Source: Azolla caroliniana
Taxonomy: Eukaryota; Polypodiophyta
Assembly: GCA_043228905.1 (NCBI GenBank)
Contig: JBHGNT010000013.1
Span: 20,708,001 to 20,772,000, forward strand
Length of the DNA: 64,000 bases
Direction of reading: 5' to 3'
Shown: positions 46,030-58,030 of the stretch, one piece after another
Position numbering within the stretch: position 1 is the stretch's first letter
Layout of the letters: each line of letters begins with the position of its first letter
Notes under the pieces: generated by a model
Databases searched by the model: none
What the model saw: only the letters and a program-made list of their open reading frames with translations
Told to the model about the DNA's origin: nothing
Position numbers and translations under genes: made by a program

Positions 46030-49000
46030 TTTGAATGTAGATGACATAGTCGATGACACGAATGTAGACTACAACAATCAAAAGGAGAGGGTAATCCCAT
46101 GGTTAATGGTTTAATACACAGGATGAACGCGTGATTAATAACATATACCAAGTTTAACACCCAAATCACACTATTAGACACAAAAGTAAATAACGCCACG
46201 ATGGCTTTATAAGGCTTAAAATAAACTAACATAAGAAATAGTAAAATGATTGGGGTGATTTAGAGCTTCCAGTGAAGGTGAGTCGAGTGGACCGTTGAGA
46301 TCGCAACTACTATCGATGACGACAATGCCTCAGTGTTAGAGTAGTGTCCTCGAGCCACTGTGTGCTCCCTTCAAATACCCAATAAGTGAGCTAGGTGAAT
46401 CTCTTCACGAAGTTGTCCATGTGTAACAAGCTCAATGGCAATGAAGACCGCAATGACCTCTTGAGTAGAAGACGAGATACCGAAGAAGTGAAGAAAATGA
46501 TACACCTTTACATGAAATCCCAATGACGAGATCCAAATCCTCGAATGACGAATGTCGAAAGACGAAGAGCTCTTCCTTCTCATGAAGCCAAATCAAAATG
46601 GCAAAAAAATCGAAGGGGGTCTAGGCACAACCAAAGGTCATGAATCGTTGTCATGATGTGACCTTTACAGTTTGTAGGTTATCCTCCATGCATTGAGAGT
46701 TGACAATAACTGCACTAAGTAATCCCATGCATGTGGCAAAGTTGAGAGTGATTTGTTCTGACACAAGAGGTTGGATCATCGGTAATGGATTTGTCGTTAT
46801 GTAGGCATTGTTTATTGGTACAGTTGCAAATCGACCTACAAAACATCAATCTCAAATTATAGAGGAATAATTGTTGGGGGATAGTCTATATACACATCAC
46901 GAAGGGTGTACGAGTGGCGAAGTATAGGGGTCATGAGATGTAGGGAGATTGACCTCCATCTTGCCTTGTCCAAAACTTGTGTGGCCTTGTGATCAATTAT
47001 GGTCAAGACAAGTTGTGTGCATTTGTTGGAAATTCAAGAGTAGTGAACTTCAAATTCAACCAATTGGAGAATGAGAATGGAGATGTGAAAAGAATAATCC
47101 CTCACGGAGACAAGGTCCTTCATGAGGACAAGTGATCTAATGTTTTTTTGGTATCCTTTAGAACTACCTTAATGCAAATATACAGGGACATACCACCATC
47201 TATCCTTCTTTTGGCAAGACAAGAAAAGCGAATGTCAATAAAGCTACTAATTACACTAAACTAACATGCTAAAGCAATTAATTTTCAACTTAATTACTTG
47301 CATGAGATTAATTATATACTTAAAAACATGTGAGATATTACAACAAACACGATAAAATAACAACATATCGAGAAATCGCCAACACCCATACTTAATGTGA
47401 ATACAAGTTATGATAAAAAGAGAAAGAGATTGACTTAAACTTTAGCTTTAGGGAGTATTTTAAGATCATGAAGTTCCCTTATAGAATATTTATAATTTCA
47501 CGTTTATACTTCCTCAGTTAACAAGATCATATATTTGTACCTTTCCACTTGGGGGTATAAACATTTATAGTTACTACCTTTTACACCCCATTATAATGTT
47601 AGGTGTGCTCTCCCTCTAAACATATTGCCCTACTTCTACATAATAGAGCATTGGATGTGACATGTCCAATAGGTTGTTAGCATAAGGTACACATATTAAT
47701 GGTGAGGTGAGGTTTTGGGAAGGATGGCCAATTGAAAGTATGTGTGGCCCACACTTCTGTTAAGTTTTGTGGATGTCAAGTCAAGCTAAACTCATAGTAG
47801 AGGGAAGGAGGTTGGAGATGTGGAGATGGCGAACACCAAGGAGTGTGATGGTAGAGGTGAATTAACTTATCCTTGGTGTTATCCTCAGGCCACACATTTC
47901 ATGGTTCAAGCATGTTGGCAAAATGGGGATGAAGGCGTTTCGGGGTTACCTCACTTTATCTCATTTGCGACGCAAATGTTTGAAGCATGGAATCAAGCTA
48001 GATGTGGGTGATCATGGACAAATTAGTGTACTTGAATTGATGGATAAAGCGTCAGGACGAAGGATTGTTGATGGGTAGTGGCGGTAGGTTGGGGTGTTTG
48101 AAGGTGAAGATGAGTAAGGGAGTGTTTCATCAAGGGGGCATTGGATAGGAAGAGTGGTGGTTTTGAATCAACATGCATGAGGTGTGAAGGTAGCAAGTAA
48201 AGAAGGGGGAGGTGGGGATGAGGGGGTTAGTATGACTTGTTGTCATTGTTGATGGATTCTGACAAATGGCATAGCTTGTATCTTCTTGTTCCCTGGCAAG
48301 TATTGTATATATGTTGGTTGTGTTTAGTTATGTACTTTGCAAGATATTTAGTATAGTGAAGATTATTATTATGAATATTTTATTATGATTATGATTGTTT
48401 ATTAGTTATTAGAGAATGATTAATCTACTGCGGACTTAGTTATATCTTCTTATATGGATTTAGTTATGTAGTTATGGTGATAGCTATAGATATGTTGATG
48501 GTGTAGTGAGTTTGTGGGGTTGTGGATGTGATGAATCATGGTGGGGAGTGGGGGCATATTGGTGAGAAAAGTGAGGTACATGCAAATGAGGAGGTGCCCA
48601 ATGAGAAAACGTGAGGTACGCATGATGAACCAAGAAGGTGAAGAGGGATGGAGAAGATAGTGAAGCAACAATTGGGGCAATAGTTATGAGTATGACCTTA
48701 CTGATTATACAATTTTGTAATGACATAATTTCTTGCCATATGTAGACATTGAACAAGAAATCCTATTTCTCGGAAGAATCCTCTTGGTGTATTATTCACT
48801 ATTTCTCTACCTTTGACGTATATCTACACATACACATACATGCATACATAAGCTTAATTAAAATCTTTGATTTGTGCTTTGTTTATAATTGTGTGATCAA
48901 ATTGTTTATGACTTATTTAAATGTTACTTTATATTAGATGGGTTTCTTTCTACAAAGTGTTGTACATTCTATTTCTTCATATCCAATGTAAAAATTATTA

Positions 49001-49340
49001 GATGATATTTACAAGTTGTTTGCATTTAGGTGGGCCATTATCTATCATTGTTTATGATTTATTCTTCCCATGTTTGGGGTTATTGATTATGAGGTGTGTA
49101 CCATTTTCATTTTCTAGATTAGTTGGATTCAATTGGCCATCATTTTCACAATTTTATTTCAACGGTTTATTATTGCATTTTTACTATCATAGTAATATAT
49201 GTGAAATTATTCATTGTATTGATGCCATATTTATGTTATAGAATTTTTGTTGCATGATTTTAATGATATAGAGTGATATATCTATATTTTTAATTATTAA
49301 GTTTTTGCCATGATTTGTTTATTATACTTACTACCGTATT
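46030..49340. other. Intergenic DNA, nothing recognised
   Basis: About 3.3 kb, somewhat less AT-rich at 46250-46650 and 47650-48250. Open frames here (for example 46583-46371, 47820-48011, 48756-48450) lack motifs and are not called. Confidence 0.4.
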
Positions 49341-49688
49341 TTATTAATGGATAGATGGTATGTGTTAACCTTACTAATACATACATATATAATGTTGTCG
49401 TGTTTGATGCAAATGCCAATATAAAATTGTTAACAAGATTCATTATCCATGCAAATTATGTCCAATGTTATGTTTTTTAGGCTTAGCTTCATCATGGCAT
49501 TAACATGTCAAGTGTGTTATATGTTAATGGATCGATGTATATATTAACGTTACTAAAATATTATGCCATTATCATTGATGTCAATGCCATTATATATTAC
49601 TAGCACGATTCATCATCCTTCAGAGAATTATCTCCAATGTTATGCTTCTTGGGTTAAGCTTCATCATGGCATTGACATGTGTTATTGG
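49341..49688. repeat. 180-bp imperfect tandem duplication
   Basis: Copy 1 begins near 49341 (TTAATGGATAGATGGTATGT) and copy 2 near 49521 (TTAATGGATCGATGTATATA). Both contain AATGCCA.TATA, TCCAATGTTATG and CTTCATCATGGCATT.ACATGT. Diverged, so older than the other duplications. Confidence 0.75.
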
Positions 49689-50435
49689 GCACAAATATGT
49701 ATGTGAATTGTCTTCATCATGGCCATATATGTTTATGGGTATAATGATTACATGTTACACTATACAATACAATCTAAAGAGTGGCTTCGTGAACCTTATC
49801 TATGTGTATATGATCATGTTCGATAATAGAAGTGGAGTTTCAACAAATACAAGATTTCACCAAATCCTCGGGATTACCATATTACCTAATCACATTTAGG
49901 TGACTAATATCGACTTCAAATCTAATCATGTGGACGTGACTAGATCTTGCCTAGGTGCCTTTACCATTATTTAATCACGACAACCAAATATTGCCTTCAT
50001 CACCAAATTGTTTTGACATATGAGGAATGGCTTTAACATTTGAATGTGCTCTCATGAACTATCCAATGCATAAAGCAGAACCAAAACTATGGTAGACTTC
50101 AACCATTATAACTTATAACTTGAAAAGATTTACCTAGATATATGCATCTCGTTGTGATAGTCTTGGAAGCATATGCAAAGGCATACTTTATAGGCTTTCT
50201 ACCAATGAAGTAATGCTTTTTTGTTATTGCCAAAAAACGAACATGGTTGCTACGCTTAATGATTAAGCTCTAGCCTTGATTTACCAAACTGCCACAAATG
50301 TTTAACATCATGCATAATCATAATGAGTGCTCCAAAACATTACAAATAGTTCAAACATTTGGGGTACAAATATTTTATACTTTAAAGAACCTATGTATGC
50401 CACAAAAGAGAAACGGGGAACCACGATTTAGGTTT

Positions 50436-50451
50436 AACATCAAATACCAAC
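50436..50451. repeat. Left target-site duplication of LINE-D
   Basis: AACATCAAATACCAAC, matching the right copy at 50962-50977 at 15 of 16 positions. Confidence 0.75.
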
Positions 50452-50961
50452 TTTTTTTTTGAATAAAGATTCACCTTGGCATTAATGGAAAGATGCCCAA
50501 CAACTACAAAGAACTCATACAGTAAAATATAACCCTGATACCCACATCATCCAACATGTCGAGTAGCAAAAGCCCTCATGCACGGTCCTTCCAATACTAG
50601 GGACAGAAAAAGCCAACTTGGTGGAGCATATCTCCATTTTATTCTCTCCCCCAAATAGGTCAAGACTTGTTCCTTTCTCCAGATTTCTCGAGAATGTTGT
50701 ACGAAACACAACCTCAAGATCACCAATTATTGCTTCATATTGACCTCTTCGAGTATGTAGGAGCATCAACCATATGTCCTTGACTAACTCAACAACATTT
50801 TGTTTGACTTTCTGAAATACACATTTACATCTTGCCTTCCACAATACTCATACCAAGATATTGTAGACCAAACCTTGTCCTCTTCCAAACAACGGATTGT
50901 TGAAAGATAAGAGACCTCCAATACATGTCTTCCATTGGAGAGGGCTCAAGAGCAGAAAATC
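50452..50961 (-). mobile_element. LINE-D: 5'-truncated L1-type insertion with poly-A tail
   Basis: On the minus strand the element ends in a poly-A run (T run at 50452-50460) and is bounded by 16-bp direct repeats, the signature of target-primed reverse transcription. Its coding frame (50844-50515) starts WKARCKCVFQK, typical of the far C-terminal, post-zinc-finger part of plant L1 polyproteins. Only the last 0.5 kb inserted. Confidence 0.8.
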
Positions 50962-50977
50962 AACATCAAACACCAAC
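50962..50977. repeat. Right target-site duplication of LINE-D
   Basis: AACATCAAACACCAAC, one mismatch from the left copy at 50436-50451. Confidence 0.75.
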
Positions 50978-51143
50978 TTTCTTATAATAGTCATGCTTAA
51001 ATTAGTAAATCATAAGGTTATTGAAAATAAATAAATTATAAGTATTGACCTTGAAAGGCAATCCTTGAAACCAATTTGTGATTGAGAACAAAGTTATGAC
51101 AGTAACAATATGGACCAAATGAAAGCAACAATCTTGTTTTGAA

Positions 51144-51359
51144 AGAGATATAGCATATATCAACAAAATGACACTACATTGTCAAATAACATAATACGTC
51201 AACAAGAAACAATACATCATATCTTGTAGGCTCCATAAATATTCTCTTAGAAGAGATATAGCATATATCAACAAAATGACACTACATTGTCAAATAACGT
51301 AATACATCAACAAGAAACAATACATCATATCTTGTAGGCTCAATAAATATTCTCATAGT
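51144..51359. repeat. 108-bp tandem duplication, two near-identical copies
   Basis: Copy 1 is 51144-51251 and copy 2 is 51252-51359, starting AGAGATATAGCATATATCAA. Only a few differences, so it is recent. Confidence 0.92.
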
Positions 51360-53291
51360 TATTAGTTCACTTAAGCTTAGTAAATTCAATGATGATTCTT
51401 GGGTTTGCTACATAATTAGTCGCTTAAAATTTCATTCAACAAGTCACTTTCTTTAATTAAACTATGCATATAATACTAATTGAAATTTGTAACCTTTCAA
51501 GATAATATTATGATATATTTTTCTTCATATATCTTGCTTTGATGTTGACAATTGGAAAACTAGTGTAAGAAAGGAGAGAAATTCAAAACATATATACAAT
51601 CTCATCTTAGGAAGAAGGAAGATCATTTAGCATGCTTCCAAGCTTTATTTAGAGGTTCTTTAATTTGTTGGTCAAGGTGTTCTTAAAGCATTAATACTTC
51701 TAGACGAGGAATTGAAGTTTATTAGATTTTACTCAATACCTATTTTCACAAGCATTGCAAATTGAATTGTAAATTTGGTAAAGAACGGCAAGGCTTTAAA
51801 CTCTATCATTATCGTAACCCAAATATACTATCAACACAATAATGGTGTGCTCAAAGTTCAATCTATATACCTAGAAGACAATATTAGTTTGGAAATGGAG
51901 CTCATGGTATTTGAGCTCAAATGGGATAAAGAGATAGATGTTGAGAGCTTAACATTTAAGCATGGTGTGTACATTCAATGCCCTACCTTTCTTATCAAAG
52001 GCATTCAATGGGATGAAACTATTGGATACAATCAATGATCAACCCTAAGTTTTCAATTTATCCTCATGTATTCTTAGTGCACATTTTGTGATAACACCTC
52101 AAATGAGGAGTAGATATTGTGCAACTTGACCATATGGGTTGATGAGGTGTCAATGTAGGACACTGTAAATGAGTATAACAAAATGTATTTAGGAAGAGAA
52201 ATGTAGGGTAATAGGATAGTTAACTTGTACTTAGTCTTGAAGTATGTGCTATTGACTTTAAGGTAAGTACTATCTAGCACTAACTTGTATCTAGGGAGCT
52301 AGGTCATATTAAATCACAAGTCAGTTGATGTCATATCTAGCAATAACTTGTATCTAGTATTCAATGAATTTTCAAACCCAAGGCCACAAGTATTCTAGAG
52401 TAACCAACTCCAAAAAATCTTCTTCATTTGAAAGTATCCAACCTTGCTGTTACAGGGTAGTGTTCTAATACTTAGTCGACTAGCAATGCCCTTAGAAATG
52501 TACAAAAGAAAATTTCCAAAGAGTAAAGCCATCATGCCAACTGAAATTATCATAATATTTTTGGAAGTCTTGCACATCAGGCAAGAAGCACAATATTATT
52601 TAAGACACTTTCAATAAAAACATCTACATTTTTTTGTTGTACCCCCAAGTGATACATAATTAGGAATTCAAAATACAAAAGAAATTGAGCCCAATAGGTC
52701 TACTGTCACCTCAAGATTTGAGCATTCTGAAAGTATATCACGTTCTTATGGTCATTGTAGACAATGACTAAGTGGGAATAAGACTCTACAAGATACATTA
52801 GTACTTATATGAGCCCACAACGGGCAAAATCGATTGATTTTTGTAATTTCAATTTACATGAACGAAAAGCCACTAGATGTAGCATTCCATCATCTTCCAT
52901 CAATGACAAAATACACCAAATGCAAAATCAAATGTACCCATTTCAATGATAAAAGGCTTTAGCCACAATGGCATGGAACAAAATTATGGTAGAAGCAAAC
53001 ATTTACATTAAGCAGTCATATGATTCAGTTGCACTTGAGATCCATGTAAATGATTGGTTCTTATATGCAAGCTCTATGAGAGGTACCACAATCTTCAGGT
53101 AATGTCACTAAAAGTCATGCAATAAATAGTGGTGTTCTCTAGCCTAAACTATTGCGATCACATGCGTTGTCGTGAAGATTTCCAGCTATAGTGTGAAATC
53201 GAGGTGGAATGGGCAAGTCGGTGGTGTGCAACATGTGCACATGTATAGTAGAAAATGGTGTATAGAATAAGGGGGAGTATTTATCCCACAT
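51360..53291. other. Intergenic DNA, nothing recognised
   Basis: AT-rich. The 87-codon frame at 51775-52038 has no motif I recognise. A short block ATCTAGCA.TAACTTGTATCTAG is repeated at about 52270-52295 and 52334-52358. Confidence 0.4.
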
Positions 53292-53778
53292 TGTAACGCC
53301 CTCCCCTCCTTGGTCTATAAAAGGAAGGGAGCGCCATTTGTAAAGGGGTTGCCCATTTTGAGTTAAGAGGGTATACCACTTAGGTCTAGGGTTTGGTAGT
53401 GTTCTTGCTCTTCATCTTATTCTTGTTCCCTTAGGGTTTCTACTTTTGTCTTTTCACCCTATTTCGTTTTAGGGTTTCGTCTTGGTTTCTTCTTCTTCTC
53501 CTTCGTGTCTGTTTAGGGTTTTAGCCCGGTGAAGAGCTTGTATGTTCTATGGGGGTTTAACTTTGCTCGGCCTCCTATGCAAGACCCCGCTAGGTGCGAC
53601 GAGCCCGAGAGCTCCCCGATAGTGGCTTGGTGGCAGACTACTGTTGTGACCTAACCTACCTCAGTCCAGCTCGGAGCCGGAGTTGTAACTCACTCTTGTA
53701 ATCATATATATAAAGGGTTGTGCATATTTGTGTCTCCGTTGGTGTCGGGTGCGTTTCTTTCCCTTTGTTTCCTGTACA
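53292..53778 (+). mobile_element. LTR-like block (possible solo LTR)
   Basis: Starts TGTAACGCC and ends CCTGTACA (TG...CA, short terminal inversion TGTA/TACA). It has a TATAAAA box at 53316-53322 and is clearly more GC-rich than its surroundings. AAGGGGGAGTAT just before it resembles a polypurine tract. No target-site duplication or partner LTR was found, and a GC-rich tract continues to about 53985, so the right edge may be wrong. Confidence 0.35.
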
Positions 53779-53984
53779 TAAGAGGAGTGTGTTGTGTCGG
53801 TGTTGCGCGCGTGCTCTCTCTCTCTTCCTCTCTCGTGTTCGGTAGCCGCCGGTATGCGTCTGGAATCGCTCCGGTTTGCGCCACAACCAGTGCAGTCGGG
53901 ACTGGAGAGAAGTCGGCTTTTGACACCCATCACTTCCTCGTCCAAGACCACCATGGTCCCGCCCCTTTCTACACGTACCCGTGG

Positions 53985-56390
53985 AATTCCGCGACAACGT
54001 CTTGAAGTCTCTTCAACATTTTCAGGAAAAATGTCTACATGCGCCTTGGGTTGAACTAGAGTTGGGTCACTTAAGAAATGAATTAGTAGGTTTAGAAGAT
54101 AAGATATCTCAAACAAAGTTTCATGGTGCTGCTGTGAAGTGGACTCGATTAGGTGATATTGTGAATTCCGAATTTTTTGCATATTATAAAGGTGGTCATT
54201 CAGGTAGTTATATGAGACAACTTCAAAGGGAAGATGGATCTATTATAAAGGACACTAATGAAATGAGGGACATTGCTACGTCTTTTTATAAAAATCTACT
54301 AACAACCCAACAATTTTCAGTTCAACAACTCCAAAAAAGAAAAATAGTTTTGGATTGTTTGGAACATAAGGTCTCAAATGAGATGGTTGAATCATTGGTA
54401 AAGACAATCTCTTCTGTAGAGGTAAGAGTTGCACTGGTGGTTGTCGGGAAGAATGTATGCCTAGGAAATGATGGATTATCACCATAATTCTTTTTAGAAT
54501 ATTGGGATGATATAGCCGATGTTTTCACATCCTCTTTACAAGAAGTTTTTACATTGGGAAGGATGCCTGCTGAATGGAATGAAGGAATGGTTTATTTGAT
54601 TCCAAAGTTAGAAGGTGTGGTGGATGATATTAAGAAATGGAGGCCTATAACTATTTTAAATACTATACATAAAGTTTATGCTAAATTATTAGCTACACGT
54701 TTGCAGCCTTTTCTTCCGCATATTGTACATAAAAGTTAGACAAACTTTATATAGGAAAAGAGTATATTTGATAATATTTTCATATTTTGGGAGATGATAA
54801 CAATAGTGCAAGAAACAAAACAAGAATTAACAATATTGCTTTTGGATTTTGAGAAAGCATATGATAGAGTTGATTGGAATTTCTTATACAAAGTTATGGG
54901 CCGTCTAGGTCTTCCAAGTGACTATGTTAAGGCTGTTTTTGCATTATATATTCAGCATCTAGTCGAGGTCTTGTTGGCGGAGCACTCAGTAATAATTTTC
55001 CGATCACTAGATCGGTGAGACAAGGATGTCCTTTGGCTCCATATTTATTTCTATTTGTGGGAGAAGCCTTTAGTGCATTCTTGCTACATAAGAACATGTT
55101 ATCTATTAAGGTATACAATGGCCATGTGTGGAAGAGGCTATGTTAGACTGTGAATTTGCAGATGACACAACATTATATGTTGTAGGAGATGACAGAAATT
55201 TCTGTAATGTGCAAAATGTGATCCATGATTTTTGTGATGCTTCAGGTGCTATTATTGATTGGCATAAATTAGTGGGATTTTGGGTTGGGGAAGGTCTTAC
55301 TCCTACTTGGTGTCTAGACATTGTGCTCAGTTGGATACCAAAGGGGTCTCCTGTGAGATATTTAGGGTATCAAGTAGGAACTAATCTTCCTCCAGAAGTT
55401 CATATCCAACCATTACTTCTTTCTTTGAGGAAGAAGTTGATCTTTTGGAGTTCTAAAATTTTGTCACTTGCAGGGAGGCTAGTTATTTCTAATCAAGTAT
55501 TACTCTCCTCAATGTGGTATATTCTATCCTCTTTGTTATTCTCCAGATCTTTGTTGTCAAAGCTACATGGGTTGATTAGGAATTTTTTTGGGGGATCTAT
55601 TGATTTTAAGAATGTTAGACCAAAGGTAGCTTGGAAAACTATTATAGTGCCGACTTCTCAAGGGGGTTTAGGTTTGGTAGATCCTCTAATGCAATGTAAG
55701 GCATTATTGGCAAAATTTATAGTACAAGGATTACTGTGAGGAAATGAGTTGTGGAAGATGCTTCTTCAGTTGAGATTTAATGTAAGGGGGTTTAGGTTTG
55801 GTAGATCCTCTAATGCAATGTAAAGCATTATTGGCAAAATTTATAGTAAAAGGATTATTGCGAGGAAATGAGCCGTGGAAGATGCTTCTTCAGTTGAGAT
55901 TCGAGAATGAAAGAGGTCTTCCCAAAAACTGGAGATGAATGGACAAGGCCTCTCCGATGGTGGTTTATTCCTTACTTCCATTTGCATAAGATAGTGTTTC
56001 AAAATGATAGGTTCTTCGTTGCGATAAAGCGAACCTGGTGGTCCATAAAGATAATTTGCAACAAGTTTGGCCCACTTCGATGGATGAATGGTTACATCAA
56101 CCCTCGGTTTGGAATCCTTTATTTCTAGATGTTGAAGGATTTATGTTTGGGAGGAGAGTAAGATAAAATTGGGCTCAAGTGGATTCATCTTTTACCTCAT
56201 CGCTTAGTAATTGGCAACAATTTGTTCACAACCCTACTCATATTATTCAACAAGAGTATAGAGGAATAAGAGGAGGAAAAGTGATAGTTGATGAGTTAAG
56301 GACGTTGCAATTACCCTTGTAGGATAATATACTTTCTAATTATCATAAGTGGGTGGGATTATTTTCAAATTTTTAGATTTTACTTGGAGT
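53985..56390 (+). pseudogene. LINE-E: L1-type LINE ORF2, 5'-truncated and broken
   Basis: The order of motifs on the plus strand is that of plant L1 ORF2 after the endonuclease: AVKWTRLGDIVNSEFFAYYK (near 54130), GRMPAEWNEG and KKWRPITILN (54560-54660), LLLDFEKAYDRVDWNFL (54840), VRQGCPLAPYLF (55015), CEFADDTTLY with the ADD catalytic pair (55150), VRYLGYQVGTNLP and GRLVISNQVLL (55350-55500), then IRNFFGGS. Stops and frame changes at about 54485, 54738, 55010 and 55115 make it non-functional. A 123-bp in-frame duplication follows at 55661-55903. It stops abruptly next to the Ty3-type fragment, without a poly-A tail. Confidence 0.85.
55661..55903. repeat. 123-bp tandem duplication within LINE-E
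   Basis: AAGGGGGTTTAGGTTTGGTA starts at 55661 and again at 55784, each followed by GATCCTCTAATGCAATGTAA and ending near TCAGTTGAGATT. The 123-base period is a multiple of three (41 codons). A stop codon lies in copy 1. Confidence 0.92.
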
Positions 56391-56398
56391 CTATGGCG

Positions 56399-57619
56399 TT
56401 AGAAATGATGATACTTTCTTAAGATATGATGTTCTACAGGATGGACGGTTAGGGATGATTCCCGAGGAAGATGAATGTTTAACTCTTCATCTAATTGACT
56501 AAGGATTTCAAATTTGTTTGAGATACTTGGGCTATTAGTACTATGAATACTATCTGACACTCTATTAGTACTATTAATACTATCAGACACTCCGAAGGCA
56601 AGAATTGACTCGGGTTTAGTACAGGCAACGATTTGATTTACCTGTCTTCTTGGCCTATGGGGACAATTGATGGTGATATGCCCTGGTCCACCGCAATAAA
56701 GACATAATTGATTGGCACGTCGTCGTTGCTTTTCTTCTTCCGATAACGGGCCGCGTCGACGCATGGTATCGATCTCCATTGGTGTCGAAGTATTTGCTTG
56801 AGGTATGTCTCGTGCAAACAGTTTAGCCGCGATTGCGGCGTAAGTGGGCTCTGGCCTAGAGCGTGGTATCTGTAATTGACGTTCTGAACGTCGTTCGAAA
56901 AGGCGGTTGTCACATCGGACTGCTCGACTAATTGCCTCCGTAAGAGACTTTGGTTCTTCGGGGAAAGTTAGAAGTAGATCTTTGACATCGTTTCGCAAGC
57001 CATAGCGAAACTGCTCCATTAGTGCTTGATCATCCCAGGGTATATCTGAAGCAAGTAGGCGGAAATCCGCAGCGTAGGCAGAGGCTGGACGATCGCCTTG
57101 ACGCAATCGCCGGATCTTGTTGATCGTTGTCCTGATGTTGTCGGTGTCTCCAAAGCAGGCTTTAAACTCACTAATAAAATCTTCAAAATTATTAAGCAAG
57201 GGTGATTGTTTTTCTAGAAGCGGAGCGAACCATGCTAAGGTTGAGCCACTAAGCAACGTGCCTATTAAGCCGACTCGGGATGCATCAGTGGGATCTCGGG
57301 AAGGATGCATTTGGAGGACTAATCGTACCTGATTAAGGAATCCCCTGAATTGCGATCGCGTTCCATCAAATTTCACAGGAAGTCCAATCTTCGGCTCTTT
57401 ATGAAATCCTTGGGGACTTGATCCTTGTTGTTGCAATGCCGCTTCAAGTTGTTGCACCCGTAATGCTAACTCCCCATGTTGTTGTTGCGTTTGTTGTTTT
57501 TCTAGAATCTTTTGTTGCAGATCCCCTATTAGCCGTTGGTTTTCTTGTTCCAAGGCAACAAATTTTTCTTTTAAGCACTATAGCTCGGAGAAAACGGATT
57601 GATATTCTTGGGCGCTCAT
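56399..57619 (-). pseudogene. Ty3/Gypsy-type Gag, sushi/Tf1-like, with one early stop
   Basis: Minus strand. ATG at 57619 (MSAQEYQSVF) opens the frame; a TAG at 57580-57578 (SEL-stop-CLKEKF) interrupts it at codon 14. The rest is open for 384 codons from a later Met at 57553. It has a Gln-rich coiled-coil N terminus, then a retrotransposon Gag domain (LPVKFDGTRSQFRGFLNQ; CFGDTDNIRTT; RQGDRPASAYAADFRLLA; FRYGLRNDVKDLL) and a CCHC zinc knuckle CLYCGGPGHITINC. Protease, RT and integrase are missing: the element ends at 56399, where LINE-E begins. A Ser/Asp/Asn-rich direct repeat (VSDSI.STN) follows the knuckle. It binds RNA and forms particles in intact elements. The Gag resembles the Tf1/sushi group more than usual plant lineages. 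Confidence 0.85.
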
Positions 57620-57685
57620 AGTAGCAATAGTATAGGGAAAAGGGTAGGAGGATGAGGGAGAACGACAAGTAGGTTGGAGGACCGG

Positions 57686-57699
57686 AAAATTGGTTCAAA
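57686..57699 (-). other. Putative self-complementary primer-binding site of the Ty3-type element
   Basis: On the minus strand the LTR ends CCTGACA at 57701. After one base comes TTTGAACCAATTTT. Its TTGAACCAATTT (57698-57687) is a perfect 12-nt complement of AAATTGGTTCAA (57892-57881) inside the LTR. It does not begin TGG as tRNA-primed sites do. Confidence 0.6.
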
Positions 57700-57700
57700 T

Positions 57701-57925
57701 TGTCAGGAATAATACTAAGCAGAGATGGAATTAGTACTAAAGAAGAGCAGTACTATTAGTACTAAGAGGACGGGACTGCGTAAGACTCCCGAGAGAGAGA
57801 GAAAGAGAGAAGATGATGATAACAGCCAATATATTATGTGAAGGATAAGTACAAAATGGCTAAGAGGCTTAAGACTGGCGTTGAACCAATTTGGGCCAAC
57901 ATAATGCCTAGTGCCTTCTTTTATA
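57701..57925 (-). mobile_element. LTR part (TATA to 3' end) of the Ty3-type element
   Basis: Minus strand: TATAAAAG at 57925-57918; a predicted transcription start at about 57892, which would be the AAATTGGTTCAA sequence; an R-U5 region of about 190 bases with a CT-rich stretch; and an end at CCTGACA (57701). The U3 beginning is not defined (expected TGTCAGG not found upstream), so the LTR is probably truncated somewhere between 57930 and 58030. Confidence 0.55.
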
Positions 57926-58030
57926 GTGTTGTCAGGAGTAATCCTGAAACTTATAGAATGTTCCAGAGAAATTTGGAATATACATTACTTTCTTATAATA
58001 AAATATAAATGAAAATAATATCCTATGAAT

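Noticed and set aside
57553-57698. 84-codon minus-strand frame (57698-57444) overlapping the start of Gag
   Set aside because: Overlaps the supported Gag frame and the primer-site region in another frame, with no domain of its own.
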